Source of the DNA: an uncultured Muribaculaceae bacterium
GTDB taxonomy: Bacteria > Bacteroidota > Bacteroidia > Bacteroidales > Muribaculaceae
NCBI GenBank assembly: GCA_934555895.1
Contig: CAKTFH010000006.1
Location: 1-64,000 of the forward strand
Direction of reading: 5' to 3'
DNA: 64,000 nucleotides
The notes under the pieces were generated by a model that saw only the letters and a list, made by a program, of their open reading frames with translations, had not been told where the DNA came from and made no database searches. The position numbers were made by a program, and so were the translations under genes. Positions 9,901 through 19,627 of the stretch are shown one piece after another (within the stretch, counting starts at the first letter, position 1; every line of letters begins with the position of its first letter).

Positions 9901-11160
9901 ATGCATCATTCATCATTAGCCATAGCTGCCATGGTTGCCGCGGTCATTACATGCACCGCGCATCATCACTGCCGGGCACAGGGACCCGACACGGCCGTGA
10001 CCAGACTGCATCTTAACGCAAAAAGACCTCAAGCAGAAATCGCATATGATGTCACTCCCATCGTGTCCGACTCCATAAGACATATAGAGACACCCCCGCT
10101 GCAGAAAAAGAACCTGATCGGACGCATAATTCAGTATTTCGACGAGGCCAACAAAACAAGTCCTCAGAAACAGTTTGACTTCACCTTTGTGGGCGGCCCC
10201 TCCTACAGCCAGTCCACGAGTCTGCAACTTGCCGTGATGGCCGCCGGACTATACCGCTCACGAATGGATTCGGTGACTCCGGTGTCGAACGCAAGCATAT
10301 TCGCACAGGGCTCTCTCTCGGGTTTCTACCGTCTTGGCCTGTCAGGAGAGCACTACGGCCCTGCCGACAGATACCGTATAAACTATTGCGCCGACTTCGC
10401 CCATTTTCCATTGAAATTCTGGGGGATAGGTTACGATACCGAGCGTCACGACAACAATGAGACAAAATACACCGAACTACGCTCCTCCCTGTGGTGCGAC
10501 TTCCAGTGGCGCATAGGCGAAAACCTCTTCATCGGTCCGTCGATAAACTTCAACTATGCGAAAGCCACTCATGTGAAGCGCCCCGAGCTCTGGAACGGAC
10601 AAAGTCTGCGGGTGTTTGACTATGGCTTCGGATTAGGCTTCATCGCATCGTTCGACAGCCGCGATGTGAGCACAAACGCCTCCCAAGGAATTAACTTCAA
10701 CATAAAACAATATGTATATCCCGGCTTTCTGAAGAACCGGCATGTGTTTTCATCGACAGAACTTACCTTCGGAATATATAAGCAAATTTACTCATCGGCT
10801 GTGCTCGCAGCACAGCTGCACGCCATGGCCACATACGGCAACACCCCCTGGAGCATGCTCCCGAAACTCGATGCATCGAATGCCATCAGAGGATATTACG
10901 AGGGCCGCTACCGCGACAAAAATGAAGCCGACATTGTGGTAGAACTGCGGCAGCATGTATGGAAACGCTTCGGTGTGGTGGTGTGGGGCGGAGTAGGCTC
11001 TGTGTTTCACCGTTTCACCGATGTGCGCCTCAACACATTGCTCCCTTCCTACGGCATCGGCGCCCGGTGGGAATTCAAGAAAAAAGTAAATGTGCGCGTT
11101 GATTTAGGCTTCGGCAAACGTTCCATGGCCGTGTGTCTGGGTCTTAACGAGACATTCTGA
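9901..11160 (+). CDS. BamA/TamA-type outer-membrane beta-barrel protein
   Basis: The product (419 aa) has an N-terminal signal-like segment and a C-terminal half made of alternating aromatic beta strands. The segment ending GYYEGRYRDKNEADIVVELR, followed by WKRFGVVVWGGVGSVF and a terminal LGLNETF, is typical of the C-terminal barrel of the BamA/TamA (bacterial surface antigen) family, with Phe as last residue. No POTRA domains are present, so it is a barrel-only member; its substrate is unknown. It is alone between a Crp/Fnr gene and a phosphoethanolamine transferase gene, all envelope-related, and is followed by a hairpin at 11162-11199. Confidence 0.8.
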   Translation: MHHSSLAIAAMVAAVITCTAHHHCRAQGPDTAVTRLHLNAKRPQAEIAYDVTPIVSDSIRHIETPPLQKKNLIGRIIQYFDEANKTSPQKQFDFTFVGGPSYSQSTSLQLAVMAAGLYRSRMDSVTPVSNASIFAQGSLSGFYRLGLSGEHYGPADRYRINYCADFAHFPLKFWGIGYDTERHDNNETKYTELRSSLWCDFQWRIGENLFIGPSINFNYAKATHVKRPELWNGQSLRVFDYGFGLGFIASFDSRDVSTNASQGINFNIKQYVYPGFLKNRHVFSSTELTFGIYKQIYSSAVLAAQLHAMATYGNTPWSMLPKLDASNAIRGYYEGRYRDKNEADIVVELRQHVWKRFGVVVWGGVGSVFHRFTDVRLNTLLPSYGIGARWEFKKKVNVRVDLGFGKRSMAVCLGLNETF

Positions 11161-11161
11161 G

Positions 11162-11199
11162 ATGCATTCCCGCCGACCGGAAATCAGGTCGGCATGCAT
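11162..11199 (+). terminator. Hairpin after the barrel protein gene
   Basis: ATGCAT and CCGACC pair with GGTCGG and ATGCAT around an 8-base loop right after the stop codon. No T tract follows directly. Confidence 0.5.
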
Positions 11200-11325
11200 A
11201 CAAACATCAATACCGGCGGTTTCTACAAAACCAAAAAAGCTCCCTGCGCGTTTTTTATACAAAGAGGGAACTATTTAAGATAAGATATGCATGCGCATAT
11301 CAGGGATAATGAAGTAGACACCACA

Positions 11326-13104
11326 ATGAAATCGCTGCAAAAAATATTGATAGCATACTTTAAAAGCCCGGCACAGTTGGCGTGGCTGACGCTATTCACG
11401 CTTTTGCTTCCGAACATGATACTTGATATCACCGAAAGCAGTTCTACACTGTGGAAAATCGTGAACATCGCTCTTCCGGCCGGTCTGTACCTGCTTATAC
11501 TCGGCGCATCGCGCCGCACGGGCTGGATGGTGCTCTGCCTCATGCCTGCAATGATACTCGCAGCGTTTCAAATAGTGCTGCTATGGCTCTACGGAGAGTC
11601 GATAATAGCCGTAGACATGTTTCTCAACGTGGTGACTACCAGCATGTCAGAAGCCACAGAATTGTTGGAGAACCTTCTGCCGGCTATCTGCATTGTGGTA
11701 ATAGCATATCTTCCCCCGTTAATCTGGGCTATATACCAGATATGCCGCGGCATTAAAATCGAAAGGCCGATACGTAAAAAGATGGTCATGGCCGGAGCAG
11801 CACTCACAGTGGCCGGAACCGCAATAGCCGCTACAGCGATCCTCCGCAAAGACAAAGGCGACTTCCGCCACGATGTATTTCCCATAAATGTAATTGCCAA
11901 CCTCAGTACAGCCGTGGAGCGTACCGAAAGTATATCACACTATCCAGAAACATCAGCAGCATTCACCTACCACGCCCGTTCGCTGCGCAACGCGGCCGAC
12001 CGCGAGATATATGTATATGTAATAGGCGAGACATCGCGCGCCATCAACTGGCAGCTCGGAGGCTATGAGCGCCCGACAAACCCGCGTCTATCGAAAGAAC
12101 CCAATGTGGTGTTTTTCAGCCACGCCGTGAGCGAGTCAAACACCACCCACAAGAGCGTGCCAATGCTCATGAGCTATCTCAACGCCGAGGACTTCAAGGA
12201 TGTGAACAATGCGAAAAGCATACTCACAGCCATGAAGGAGGCCGGATACCACACTGCTTTCTTCAGCAATCAGGCTCCGAACCGCTCCTATGTGGAGCAC
12301 TTCGGTAAGGAAGCCGACGACATGCGCTACACCGATGCCGAAGCACGCAGGCACCCCTACGACGAAGAGCTCCTTGATATGTTGCGCCAGAGCATCGCCG
12401 ACACGACACACCGGAAACAGTTCATCGTGCTGCATACCTACGGATCACACTTCCGCTATAAAGACCGTTACCCCGAAAACTTCGCTTATTTCAAACCTGA
12501 TGACGCAAAAGAAGCCACTGTGCCAAACCGCAAACAGCTGATCAACGCCTATGACAACTCGATTCGATATACCGACCATATTCTCGCCTCGATAATCGAC
12601 GAATTGCGCAATGCCGACTGCCCTACGGCAATGCTCTACAGCGCCGACCATGGAGAGGATATTTTCGACGATGCACGCAACCGTTTCCTGCACGCATCTC
12701 CTAATCCCACTTACTATCAGCTGCATGTGGCCATGCTTGCGTGGCTGTCGGACCGCTTCCGTGAGCAGCATCCTGAAATGGAGGAATATCTCAAAGACAA
12801 CTGCTCGCGTGCCGTGTCGCCACAGCGCAGCATGTTCAACACAGCCCTCGACATATGCGGGGTATATTCCCCCTTGGCCGACCACACAAAATCGCTTGTA
12901 GGAGCATCATATACCGCATCCGACCCTGTATATCTGACCGATCTCAATGAGGCTGTAAACCTCGGCGACAGCGGCCTTAAAGACGCCGACCGACACAAAC
13001 TTCGCAAGGTCCTGAAAATACGCAATGCGCAAAAACCGGTCAACGGATTCATAGCCCAGGCAGGCAAAGTTTCCCAAAAATATTTCCAATATGCTAATAA
13101 ATAA
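11326..13104 (+). CDS. Phosphoethanolamine transferase (EptA/CptA-like sulfatase fold)
   Basis: Inner-membrane enzyme family that moves phosphoethanolamine to lipid A or another envelope glycan. The N-terminal third has about five hydrophobic helices; the periplasmic domain begins near residue 220 with VIGETSRAINWQLGGYERPTNP and the nucleophile loop SNTTHKSVPML, then HTYGSHFRY and SADHGEDIFDD as metal ligands. The frame is open from an ATG at 11287, but the ATG at 11326 (MKSLQKILIAYF) leaves a membrane-protein-like N-terminus; 592 aa from there. The acceptor cannot be told from sequence. In other bacteria such enzymes lower sensitivity to cationic peptides; here that is inference. Confidence 0.88.
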   Translation: MKSLQKILIAYFKSPAQLAWLTLFTLLLPNMILDITESSSTLWKIVNIALPAGLYLLILGASRRTGWMVLCLMPAMILAAFQIVLLWLYGESIIAVDMFLNVVTTSMSEATELLENLLPAICIVVIAYLPPLIWAIYQICRGIKIERPIRKKMVMAGAALTVAGTAIAATAILRKDKGDFRHDVFPINVIANLSTAVERTESISHYPETSAAFTYHARSLRNAADREIYVYVIGETSRAINWQLGGYERPTNPRLSKEPNVVFFSHAVSESNTTHKSVPMLMSYLNAEDFKDVNNAKSILTAMKEAGYHTAFFSNQAPNRSYVEHFGKEADDMRYTDAEARRHPYDEELLDMLRQSIADTTHRKQFIVLHTYGSHFRYKDRYPENFAYFKPDDAKEATVPNRKQLINAYDNSIRYTDHILASIIDELRNADCPTAMLYSADHGEDIFDDARNRFLHASPNPTYYQLHVAMLAWLSDRFREQHPEMEEYLKDNCSRAVSPQRSMFNTALDICGVYSPLADHTKSLVGASYTASDPVYLTDLNEAVNLGDSGLKDADRHKLRKVLKIRNAQKPVNGFIAQAGKVSQKYFQYANK

Positions 13105-13172
13105 ATATTTATAATTTTTATCATTCCAAAAAGTTTTCCAAAACGAAAATTATTATAAAATATTTGTCGCTA

Positions 13173-13206
13173 TTTTTGCACGGTTTGATTGCTTTGCATA
13201 TCTTTG
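13173..13206 (+). promoter_or_regulatory. Promoter of nrdD-nrdG
   Basis: TTTTTG at 13173-13178 and TATCTTTG at 13199-13206 are spaced by 20 bases, a good Bacteroidota promoter match, 46 bases before the nrdD ATG. Confidence 0.65.
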
Positions 13207-13251
13207 CAAGCATAAACAATCCATCCCCATAAAAGCAAAAAAACGACAACA

Positions 13252-15459
13252 ATGATACAGACCGTGTTAAAGCGCGACGGGCGCGTGGTGGGCTACAACG
13301 AAGAGAAAATCAAGGCCGCCATCCGCAAGGCCATGCTCACCACTCCGCTTGGAGAAGACGAAACGCTCATACAGAAAATCACCGACCGCATAGGCATGAC
13401 GGGTGCCGAGCAGATGACCGTGGAGCAAATCCAGGACCGCGTGGAGATGGAGCTCATGAAATCGCCCCGCAAAGAGGTTGCAAAACGCTACATCGCCTAC
13501 CGCGACCAGCGAAGCATAGCCCGACGCGCCAAGACACGCGACATGTTCCTTGAAATAATCGAGGCCAAGAACAACGACATTACCCGCGAAAACGCCAACA
13601 TGAACACCGACTCACCTGCGGGAATGATGATGAAATTTGCTTCCGAAACCACAAAACCTTTTGTAGACGATTACCTGCTCAGCCCCGAGGCACGCGATGC
13701 CGTGCGCCACGGCTATCTGCATATACACGACAAGGACTACTACCCTACCAAAAGCCTCACCTGTGTGCAGCACCCCCTCGATAAAATTCTGCACCACGGC
13801 TTCATAGCCGGTCACGGAGAGAGCCGTCCCGCAAAACGCATCGAAACAGCCAGCGTGATAGCGTGCATATCGCTTGAGACCGCTCAGAACGAGATGCACG
13901 GGGGACAGGCCATTCCGGCATTCGACTTCTACCTTGCGCCATTCGTGCGATCATCGTTTGTAGAAGAGGTGAAGAAAATAGAAGACATGACCGGCGAAGA
14001 CCTCCACGCGCTCTACAATGTACAGCTCAAAGACTTCGAGAAAAAGCCTCTCGACAACCTGAAGGGCAACGAACGTTGGTTGCAGCATGCGGTCAACTGC
14101 ACAGTGAGCCGTGTGCACCAGTCGATGGAAGCGTTCATACACAATATGAACACCATCCACTCACGTGGAGGCAATCAGGTGGTGTTCAGTTCAATCAACT
14201 ACGGCACCGACACATCTGCAGAAGGCCGCTGCGTGATTCGCGAACTACTCCACTCCACCTTTGAAGGCGTGGGCAACGGCGCCACAGCCATCTTCCCCAT
14301 ACAGATTTGGAAAAAGAAAAAGGGCGTGAACTACCTTCCTGATGACCCCAACTACGACCTCTACCGCCTCGCGTGCAAGGTTACGGCACGCCGCTTCTTC
14401 CCCAACTTCGTGAACCTCGACGCCACCTTCAACCAGCATGAGAACTGGCGCTCCGACGACCCCGAACGCTACCGCTGGGAAGTGGCCACCATGGGATGCC
14501 GCACCCGAGTGTTTGAAAACCGCTACGGAGAGAAAACATCCATCGGCCGAGGAAACATTTCATTCTCCACCATCAACATCGTGCGCATAGCCATTGAGTG
14601 CATGAACATCCAGGACCGTCAGGAGCGCATCGACCGATTCTTCTCGCGCCTCGACGAAGTGCTCGAAATCACCGCCCGACAACTATGCGACCGCTACGAC
14701 TTCCAGAAGACAGCCCTTGTAAAACAGTTTCCACTGCTCATGTCTCGTCTGTGGAACGGAGCCGAGAATCTCGACCCCAATGAGACCATCGAGAGCGTGA
14801 TAAACCAGGGCACCCTCGGTATCGGATTCATAGGTCTGGCAGAATGTCTCGTGGCACTGATCGGTAAACACCATGGCGAATCTGACGAAGCACAGGAGCT
14901 CGGCCTCCGCATCGTGAGCCATATGCGCTCACGCGTCAACGAGTTCTCGGAACGTTATGGCCACAACTTCTCGGTGCTCGCCACCCCAGCCGAAGGTCTC
15001 TCCGGGAAATTCACAGCCCGCGACCGAAAGAGTTTCGGAGAAATCCCAGGAGTGACCGACCGCATCTACTACACCAACTCGAACCATGTGCCGGTATACT
15101 ATCACTGCTCTCCCCGTCACAAAGCCAAAATAGAAGGCCCGTACCACAAGCTCACCGGAGGCGGCCATATCTTCTATGTGGAAATCGACGGCGACGCCAC
15201 CCACAATCCACAGGCCATAGCCGACATCGTAGACCTCATGGACACAAACAACATAGGCTATTGCTCGGTGAACCACAACCGCAACCGCTGCATGCATTGC
15301 GGCTATGAGGACGCCCAGGAATCGCTCGAAACATGCCCCCACTGCGGCAGCCATGACATAGACAAACTGCAACGCATCACAGGCTACCTCGTAGGCACCA
15401 CCGACCGCTGGAACAAGGCCAAGCTCGCCGAGCTCAAAGACCGCGTTGTACACAAATAA
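13252..15459 (+). CDS. nrdD: Anaerobic ribonucleoside-triphosphate reductase
   Basis: Glycyl-radical enzyme that makes dNTPs without oxygen. The N-terminal ATP-cone (about residues 3-95, QTVLKRDGRVVGYNEEKI) senses dATP/ATP. The C-terminal zinc site has CMHCGYEDAQ and CPHCG (Cys near 681, 684, 696, 699), followed by the radical loop RITGYLVG with Gly near 711. The 735 aa length is normal. The activase nrdG follows directly. The pair needs a glycyl radical and so fits a strict anaerobe. Confidence 0.97.
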   Translation: MIQTVLKRDGRVVGYNEEKIKAAIRKAMLTTPLGEDETLIQKITDRIGMTGAEQMTVEQIQDRVEMELMKSPRKEVAKRYIAYRDQRSIARRAKTRDMFLEIIEAKNNDITRENANMNTDSPAGMMMKFASETTKPFVDDYLLSPEARDAVRHGYLHIHDKDYYPTKSLTCVQHPLDKILHHGFIAGHGESRPAKRIETASVIACISLETAQNEMHGGQAIPAFDFYLAPFVRSSFVEEVKKIEDMTGEDLHALYNVQLKDFEKKPLDNLKGNERWLQHAVNCTVSRVHQSMEAFIHNMNTIHSRGGNQVVFSSINYGTDTSAEGRCVIRELLHSTFEGVGNGATAIFPIQIWKKKKGVNYLPDDPNYDLYRLACKVTARRFFPNFVNLDATFNQHENWRSDDPERYRWEVATMGCRTRVFENRYGEKTSIGRGNISFSTINIVRIAIECMNIQDRQERIDRFFSRLDEVLEITARQLCDRYDFQKTALVKQFPLLMSRLWNGAENLDPNETIESVINQGTLGIGFIGLAECLVALIGKHHGESDEAQELGLRIVSHMRSRVNEFSERYGHNFSVLATPAEGLSGKFTARDRKSFGEIPGVTDRIYYTNSNHVPVYYHCSPRHKAKIEGPYHKLTGGGHIFYVEIDGDATHNPQAIADIVDLMDTNNIGYCSVNHNRNRCMHCGYEDAQESLETCPHCGSHDIDKLQRITGYLVGTTDRWNKAKLAELKDRVVHK

Positions 15460-15481
15460 CCAACCCACTCCTAAACACGCC

Positions 15482-15961
15482 ATGCTTAGGGTACTCGACA
15501 TATCGGAGGGGACCTCGGTCGACGGACCGGGGCTCCGTACCTCCATATATTTCGCCGGCTGCAACCATCGCTGCGAGGGATGCCACAATCCACAATCGTG
15601 GGATTTCGGCGCCGGCACACCCATGACCGACGACGAGATTGTGGAAGTGGTGGAACGCAACGGATTCAACGTGACCTTTACCGGAGGCGACCCGATGTAT
15701 CTGGCCGCAGAACTACTGCCCCTTGCGCGACGCCTTAAGCAACTGGGGTACAACATATGGTGCTACACCGGATTTCTTTTTGAAGAACTTATCGATGACC
15801 CTGAGCGTCGGACATTGCTCGAACAGATCGATGTGGTGGTCGACGGCCCGTTCAGTCTCGCTCAGCGAGACATTTCGCTGCGCTTCCGGGGTTCCTCAAA
15901 CCAGCGCCTAATCGCCGTAGAGCCTTCCCTAGCCGGCGACCTCACCCTCTGGAGCGACTAA
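15482..15961 (+). CDS. nrdG: Anaerobic ribonucleotide reductase activating protein
   Basis: Small radical-SAM enzyme that generates the glycyl radical on NrdD. The cluster motif is CNHRCEGC (CX3CX2C), near residue 23 from the chosen start, followed by FTGGDPMY. The frame is open from 15446, overlapping the nrdD stop, but the ATG at 15482 (MLRVLDISEGTS) matches the usual N-terminus and gives 159 aa, the family size. It is co-transcribed with nrdD. Confidence 0.94.
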   Translation: MLRVLDISEGTSVDGPGLRTSIYFAGCNHRCEGCHNPQSWDFGAGTPMTDDEIVEVVERNGFNVTFTGGDPMYLAAELLPLARRLKQLGYNIWCYTGFLFEELIDDPERRTLLEQIDVVVDGPFSLAQRDISLRFRGSSNQRLIAVEPSLAGDLTLWSD

Positions 15962-16055
15962 ACGCACAGTCTTCCGCTCTACCCGAAGAACCTTGCCGGC
16001 TCAAAAACAGAGTGAAAGTCACATCCGGATTTAAATAAGTCGCGAAAACTTTAGG

Positions 16056-16082
16056 TTGTTACACGAAAAAAACGTAACTTTG
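16056..16082 (+). promoter_or_regulatory. Promoter of rplY
   Basis: TAACTTTG at 16075-16082 is a consensus -7 box; TTG at 16056-16058 is 16 bases upstream, slightly closer than usual. The leader to the ATG at 16186 is about 95 bases and AT-rich near the start. Confidence 0.55.
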
Positions 16083-16185
16083 CAGCGCTTTTGCGGAAAG
16101 CCTTGTGCATCGCCGCGAAAGACCCCAAGTGTGATGGGAAATTAATTACACATTAATTTTGAGTAACACAAAAATAATTAACAAA

Positions 16186-16839
16186 ATGAAGACTTACACT
16201 CTCGCTGCCGAGCCCCGTACCGACCTCGGAAAGAAAGCAGCCAAGACCCTCCGCAATGAGGGCAAAATTCCCGTAGTGCTCAACGGTGGCGAACCGTTCG
16301 CCCTCCCCTTCACCGGCACACTCAAACCCGGCGAAAAAATAGTTGAGATAGAGAACGGCCGCGGCATCATCACCACCGACCTCGCTGTAAAGGCCGACGA
16401 TGTGCGCAAACTTATATACACTCCCGACATCTTCGCCATCGAGCTCGAAGCTAACGGTGAAAAGAAAATGGCTGTGCTTCGCGAAGTGCAGTTCCACCCC
16501 GTAAAAGACAATATCCTCCACATCGACCTTCTCGAAGTAAACGACAAGAAGCCCGTGATTATCTCCGTGCCCGTTAAGCTCGAAGGCCACGCCGAAGGTG
16601 TTAAAGCCGGTGGTAAGCTCACTCTGACAATGAAGAAACTCAAAGTGAAAGCCATCTACTCGGAAGTTCCCGAGCGTCTGGTCATCAATGTCGACAACCT
16701 CGGCCTTGGCAAGACCCTTCAGGTGGGCGACCTCCACTTCCCCGGCCTCGAGATGGTTACACCGAAAGAAGCCGTTGTCTGCGCCGTGCAGCTCACCCGC
16801 GCCGCCCGTGGCGCCGCTGCCGCAGCAGCCGCAAAATAA
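16186..16839 (+). CDS. rplY: 50S ribosomal protein L25/Ctc
   Basis: L25 of the long Ctc type, which binds 5S rRNA on the large subunit. The N-terminal L25 domain starts MKTYTLAAEPRTDLGKKAAKTLR and the C-terminal TL5-like domain covers about residues 95-200. It ends in an Ala-rich tail (GAAAAAAAK). The frame runs back to a TTG at 16159, but the ATG at 16186 gives the canonical N-terminus and 217 aa. It is followed by a hairpin and pth, as in many Bacteroidales. Confidence 0.94.
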   Translation: MKTYTLAAEPRTDLGKKAAKTLRNEGKIPVVLNGGEPFALPFTGTLKPGEKIVEIENGRGIITTDLAVKADDVRKLIYTPDIFAIELEANGEKKMAVLREVQFHPVKDNILHIDLLEVNDKKPVIISVPVKLEGHAEGVKAGGKLTLTMKKLKVKAIYSEVPERLVINVDNLGLGKTLQVGDLHFPGLEMVTPKEAVVCAVQLTRAARGAAAAAAAK

Positions 16840-16896
16840 CAAACTGTCCGACAGCCTCCGCTCCTACGGGGCATCAGACAGGAATCAACCTCTTAC

Positions 16897-16934
16897 GAGC
16901 CTGAAGCGCAATATGCCATGCGCGCTTCAGGCTC
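16897..16934 (+). terminator. Perfect 13-bp hairpin between rplY and pth
   Basis: GAGCCTGAAGCGC (16897-16909) pairs exactly with 16922-16934 around a 12-base loop. There is no T tract, so it may be an attenuator or an RNA-processing/stability element between rplY and pth rather than a terminator. Confidence 0.55.
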
Positions 16935-16963
16935 GCTAAGTTGAACTCAACCAGTAAAAAAGT

Positions 16964-17527
16964 ATGAAATATCTGATAGTGGGCCTCGGCAACATCGGGG
17001 CGGAGTATCAGGGCACACGCCACAACTCCGGTTTCCGCATCATCGACGCACTTGCCGAAAGCCTCAATGCCCAGTGGACCACCGAACGCTATGGAGATGT
17101 GGCACACACACGCATCAAAAACAAGCAGGTTGTGCTTCTCAAGCCCTCAACCTACATGAATCTAAGCGGCAACGCCGTGCGCTACTGGAAAACCAAAGAA
17201 AACATAGAGACCGACCACATACTTGTGATTGTCGATGACATCGCACTCCCCTTCGGAGCCATCCGCATCAAGCCCCGGGGCAGCGATGCAGGTCACAACG
17301 GTCTCAAGAACATCGCCCAGATGCTCGGCACCGACGCATATCCGCGCCTGCGGTTCGGCATAGGCGACAACTTCCCCCGCGGCTGCCAGGTGGACTATGT
17401 GCTCGGACAGTTCACACTCGACGAGCGCCAGCGGCTGCCGGTCCGCGTGGATTGCGCCGTAGAGGCCATCAAGACCTTTGTACTTGCCGGACTGCAGACC
17501 GCCATGTGCGACTACAACAACAAATAG
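16964..17527 (+). CDS. pth: Peptidyl-tRNA hydrolase
   Basis: Recycles peptidyl-tRNA released from stalled ribosomes. The start [23 protein letters not shown] holds the Asn and catalytic His (residue about 21); [10 protein letters not shown] and the region [12 protein letters not shown] are the other signatures. The 187 aa length is standard. It is downstream of rplY and 33 bases before the S4-domain gene, a common Bacteroidales trio. Confidence 0.96.
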   Translation: MKYLIVGLGNIGAEYQGTRHNSGFRIIDALAESLNAQWTTERYGDVAHTRIKNKQVVLLKPSTYMNLSGNAVRYWKTKENIETDHILVIVDDIALPFGAIRIKPRGSDAGHNGLKNIAQMLGTDAYPRLRFGIGDNFPRGCQVDYVLGQFTLDERQRLPVRVDCAVEAIKTFVLAGLQTAMCDYNNK

Positions 17528-17560
17528 CCGCCTCACACCAACATTTCTCCGCTACTAAAC

Positions 17561-18058
17561 ATGAAAACAGAAGTACGCATCGACAAATGGCTGTGGGCCA
17601 TGCGAGTGTTCAAGACACGCACGGTGGCGACCGACAGCTGCAAGAAAGGCCGTGTGACAGTGCGCACAGCTGGCGGTGAGGTTATCGCCAAACCGTCGCG
17701 CATGATTAAAGTCGACGACATAGTGAGCGTGCGCAAACCGCCTGTAACATATTCGTTCAGAGTAAAAGCGCTCACCGAAAACCGCCTCGGAGCGCGTCTG
17801 GTGCCCGAATACATGGAAAACATCACGCCCAAAGAGCAATATGACCTTTTGGATGTAATACGCATTTCGGGATTCATCGACCGTCGCAAAGGTCTCGGAC
17901 GTCCGACAAAACGCGAGGGTCGCGACCTTGCCCGCTTCACCAGCGAAATGGCTGCAGGTCCCGAAGACTGGGAGGATTTTTCCGACGAAAACGATGACAG
18001 CAACGCTTCACACGGCTGGGATTTCGATTTCGACGAATCAGATTTTAACGACAACTGA
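17561..18058 (+). CDS. S4-domain RNA-binding protein (Hsp15-like)
   Basis: Small RNA-binding protein; the N-terminal S4 domain is clear (VRIDKWLWAMRVFKTRTVAT then GRVTV and SRMIKVDDIV). Hsp15 members bind 50S subunits carrying nascent chains. The C-terminal tail is acidic (DWEDFSDENDDSNAS and further Asp/Glu), longer than in E. coli Hsp15. It follows pth by 33 bases and probably shares its transcript, fitting a role in rescue of stalled ribosomes. Confidence 0.85.
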   Translation: MKTEVRIDKWLWAMRVFKTRTVATDSCKKGRVTVRTAGGEVIAKPSRMIKVDDIVSVRKPPVTYSFRVKALTENRLGARLVPEYMENITPKEQYDLLDVIRISGFIDRRKGLGRPTKREGRDLARFTSEMAAGPEDWEDFSDENDDSNASHGWDFDFDESDFNDN

Positions 18059-18097
18059 GAAAAGCCGCTGCCTGCGGAAGCAGCCTACTCCGTGTTA

Positions 18098-18994
18098 TCA
18101 GAGCTTCTCTAAAGCATCGGCAGCGTCTACTATGGCACGGCGCACGGGAGCGCTAACCTCTACAAGCGGCAAGCGAAGCACATCCTCTGCCAATCCAAGA
18201 TGATTAAGAAGGCATTTTATGCCGGAAGGGTTGCCTTCGGCAAACAGGGCCTTGTCGAGCGGTTGCATAGCCCTATCGATACGTTCGGCCTCCATTGAAG
18301 CCGGATTGTCGAGAGTCATATGCACCATCGAGCTAAAAAGACGAGGCAATGCGTTGGCGACAACTGAAATCACTCCAACGGCTCCCAAACCAATCATACG
18401 GCGCGTGAGGGCATCATCGCCACTGACCACTTGAAAATCATCGGGTTTACGCTTCAAAATTTCTGCTATTTGCTCAAGATTGCCCGAAGCCTCCTTGATG
18501 CCGGCTATCTGTCCGCGAAACTCATGTGCGAGGCGCAGAGTGGTGTCAGCCTCCATGTTCTTACCGGTTCGCGACGGTACATTATAGAGCACAAGCGGCA
18601 GCGGCGAAACCTCGGCTATAGCTTTGAAATGACGGTAAATGCCTTCCTGCGACGGTTTGTTGTAGTAAGGCACCACCGAGAGAATAGCACTGTAGCCTGT
18701 GAAATCCACCTCGGGGATATGGCGCACCAGCTCTGCAGTGCAATTATTGCTCATACCCATCACAAGAGGCACCCTTCCGGCAGCTTTGCGGACGACGAAG
18801 GTAGCTATTTCACGGCGCTCGGGACATGAAAGCGTCACCGCTTCAGAAGTAGTTGCGAGCACCACGAGATAATCTATTCCACCACTTATCTGATGTTCCA
18901 CCAGACGACCCAGCGCATCATAGTCAACTGAAAAATCACGCTTGAAGGGCGTCACCAACGCCACTCCTGTTCCACGGAGGTCTATCTTATCCAT
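18098..18994 (-). CDS. dapA: 4-hydroxy-tetrahydrodipicolinate synthase
   Basis: Condenses pyruvate with aspartate semialdehyde in lysine/diaminopimelate synthesis. This TIM barrel of 298 aa has GTGVALVTPF at the N-terminus, TTSEAVTLS in the pyruvate site, YNVPSRTG carrying the catalytic Tyr, and GIKEASGN carrying the Schiff-base Lys (near residue 167). It is convergent with the S4-domain gene (39 bases apart). A minus-strand promoter is at 19046-19076. Confidence 0.96.
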   Translation of the reverse strand: MDKIDLRGTGVALVTPFKRDFSVDYDALGRLVEHQISGGIDYLVVLATTSEAVTLSCPERREIATFVVRKAAGRVPLVMGMSNNCTAELVRHIPEVDFTGYSAILSVVPYYNKPSQEGIYRHFKAIAEVSPLPLVLYNVPSRTGKNMEADTTLRLAHEFRGQIAGIKEASGNLEQIAEILKRKPDDFQVVSGDDALTRRMIGLGAVGVISVVANALPRLFSSMVHMTLDNPASMEAERIDRAMQPLDKALFAEGNPSGIKCLLNHLGLAEDVLRLPLVEVSAPVRRAIVDAADALEKL

Positions 18995-19045
18995 ATAATG
19001 TATGGTAGGTCTGAATTTTCAGCGGTAAGGACCGCTTTCAAATGA

Positions 19046-19076
19046 CAAAGTTAACTCTTTTTTATATATAAACCAA
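19046..19076 (-). promoter_or_regulatory. Promoter of dapA
   Basis: On the minus strand TAACTTTG (19046-19053) is preceded by TTG (19074-19076) with a 20-base spacer. It lies about 50 bases before the dapA ATG. Confidence 0.6.
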
Positions 19077-19160
19077 CCGGGCGCTTCGTTTGTTGAATAA
19101 TCAGAAAATCAAAACAAGCAACAGACAACAACTATAAAACCATATACATGTATATTTGAT

Positions 19161-19484
19161 ATGAACGATTTCCAAGAACTCATCAACCAGTCAAAGCCAA
19201 CGCTTGTAGACTTTTTCGCCACTTGGTGTGGCCCGTGCAAAATGCAATCGCCGATACTCGAACAGGTGAAATCAACAATAGGTGATGCCGCCAACATCGT
19301 AAAGGTGGACATCGACCGTAATCAGGAACTCGCCGCCCGATATCGCGTACAGTCTGTGCCCACTCTGATTCTTTTCAAAAACGGAGAGCCCATCTGGCGC
19401 GCCGTAGGCGTTCAACATCAGAGTATGCTCGAAAACAAACTCCGCGAACACATCAACACAAGCGAAGAAACCACCGCCAAGTGA
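19161..19484 (+). CDS. trxA: Thioredoxin
   Basis: Thiol-disulfide redox protein of 107 aa with the active site WCGPCK near residues 23-28 and the cis-Pro motif SVPTLILFKNGE. There is no signal peptide, so it is cytoplasmic. It is divergent from dapA and transcribed alone. A convergent hairpin separates it from the beta-lactamase gene. Confidence 0.94.
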   Translation: MNDFQELINQSKPTLVDFFATWCGPCKMQSPILEQVKSTIGDAANIVKVDIDRNQELAARYRVQSVPTLILFKNGEPIWRAVGVQHQSMLENKLREHINTSEETTAK

Positions 19485-19564
19485 CATCCGGGCTTGCGCT
19501 CTCCTACAGACCAAGAGGTTGTTTTTGAAACAATCTCTAATTGCTGAGGCTATGTGACAATAAA

Positions 19565-19602
19565 CTGCGCTCTAAAGTCAGTTGCATGACTTTTGGAGCG
19601 CA
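19565..19602. terminator. Bidirectional hairpin between trxA and the beta-lactamase
   Basis: CTGCGCTCtAAAGTCA pairs with TGACTTTtGGAGCGCAG (19586-19602) around a 5-base loop. It lies between convergent genes and can serve both. Confidence 0.7.
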
Positions 19603-19627
19603 GCTTAATTTTGGCACAACCTTTACT

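Noticed and set aside
19485-19627. Possible insertion-sequence end beside the beta-lactamase
   Set aside because: The inverted repeat there is a short terminator hairpin between convergent genes; no transposase remains were found.
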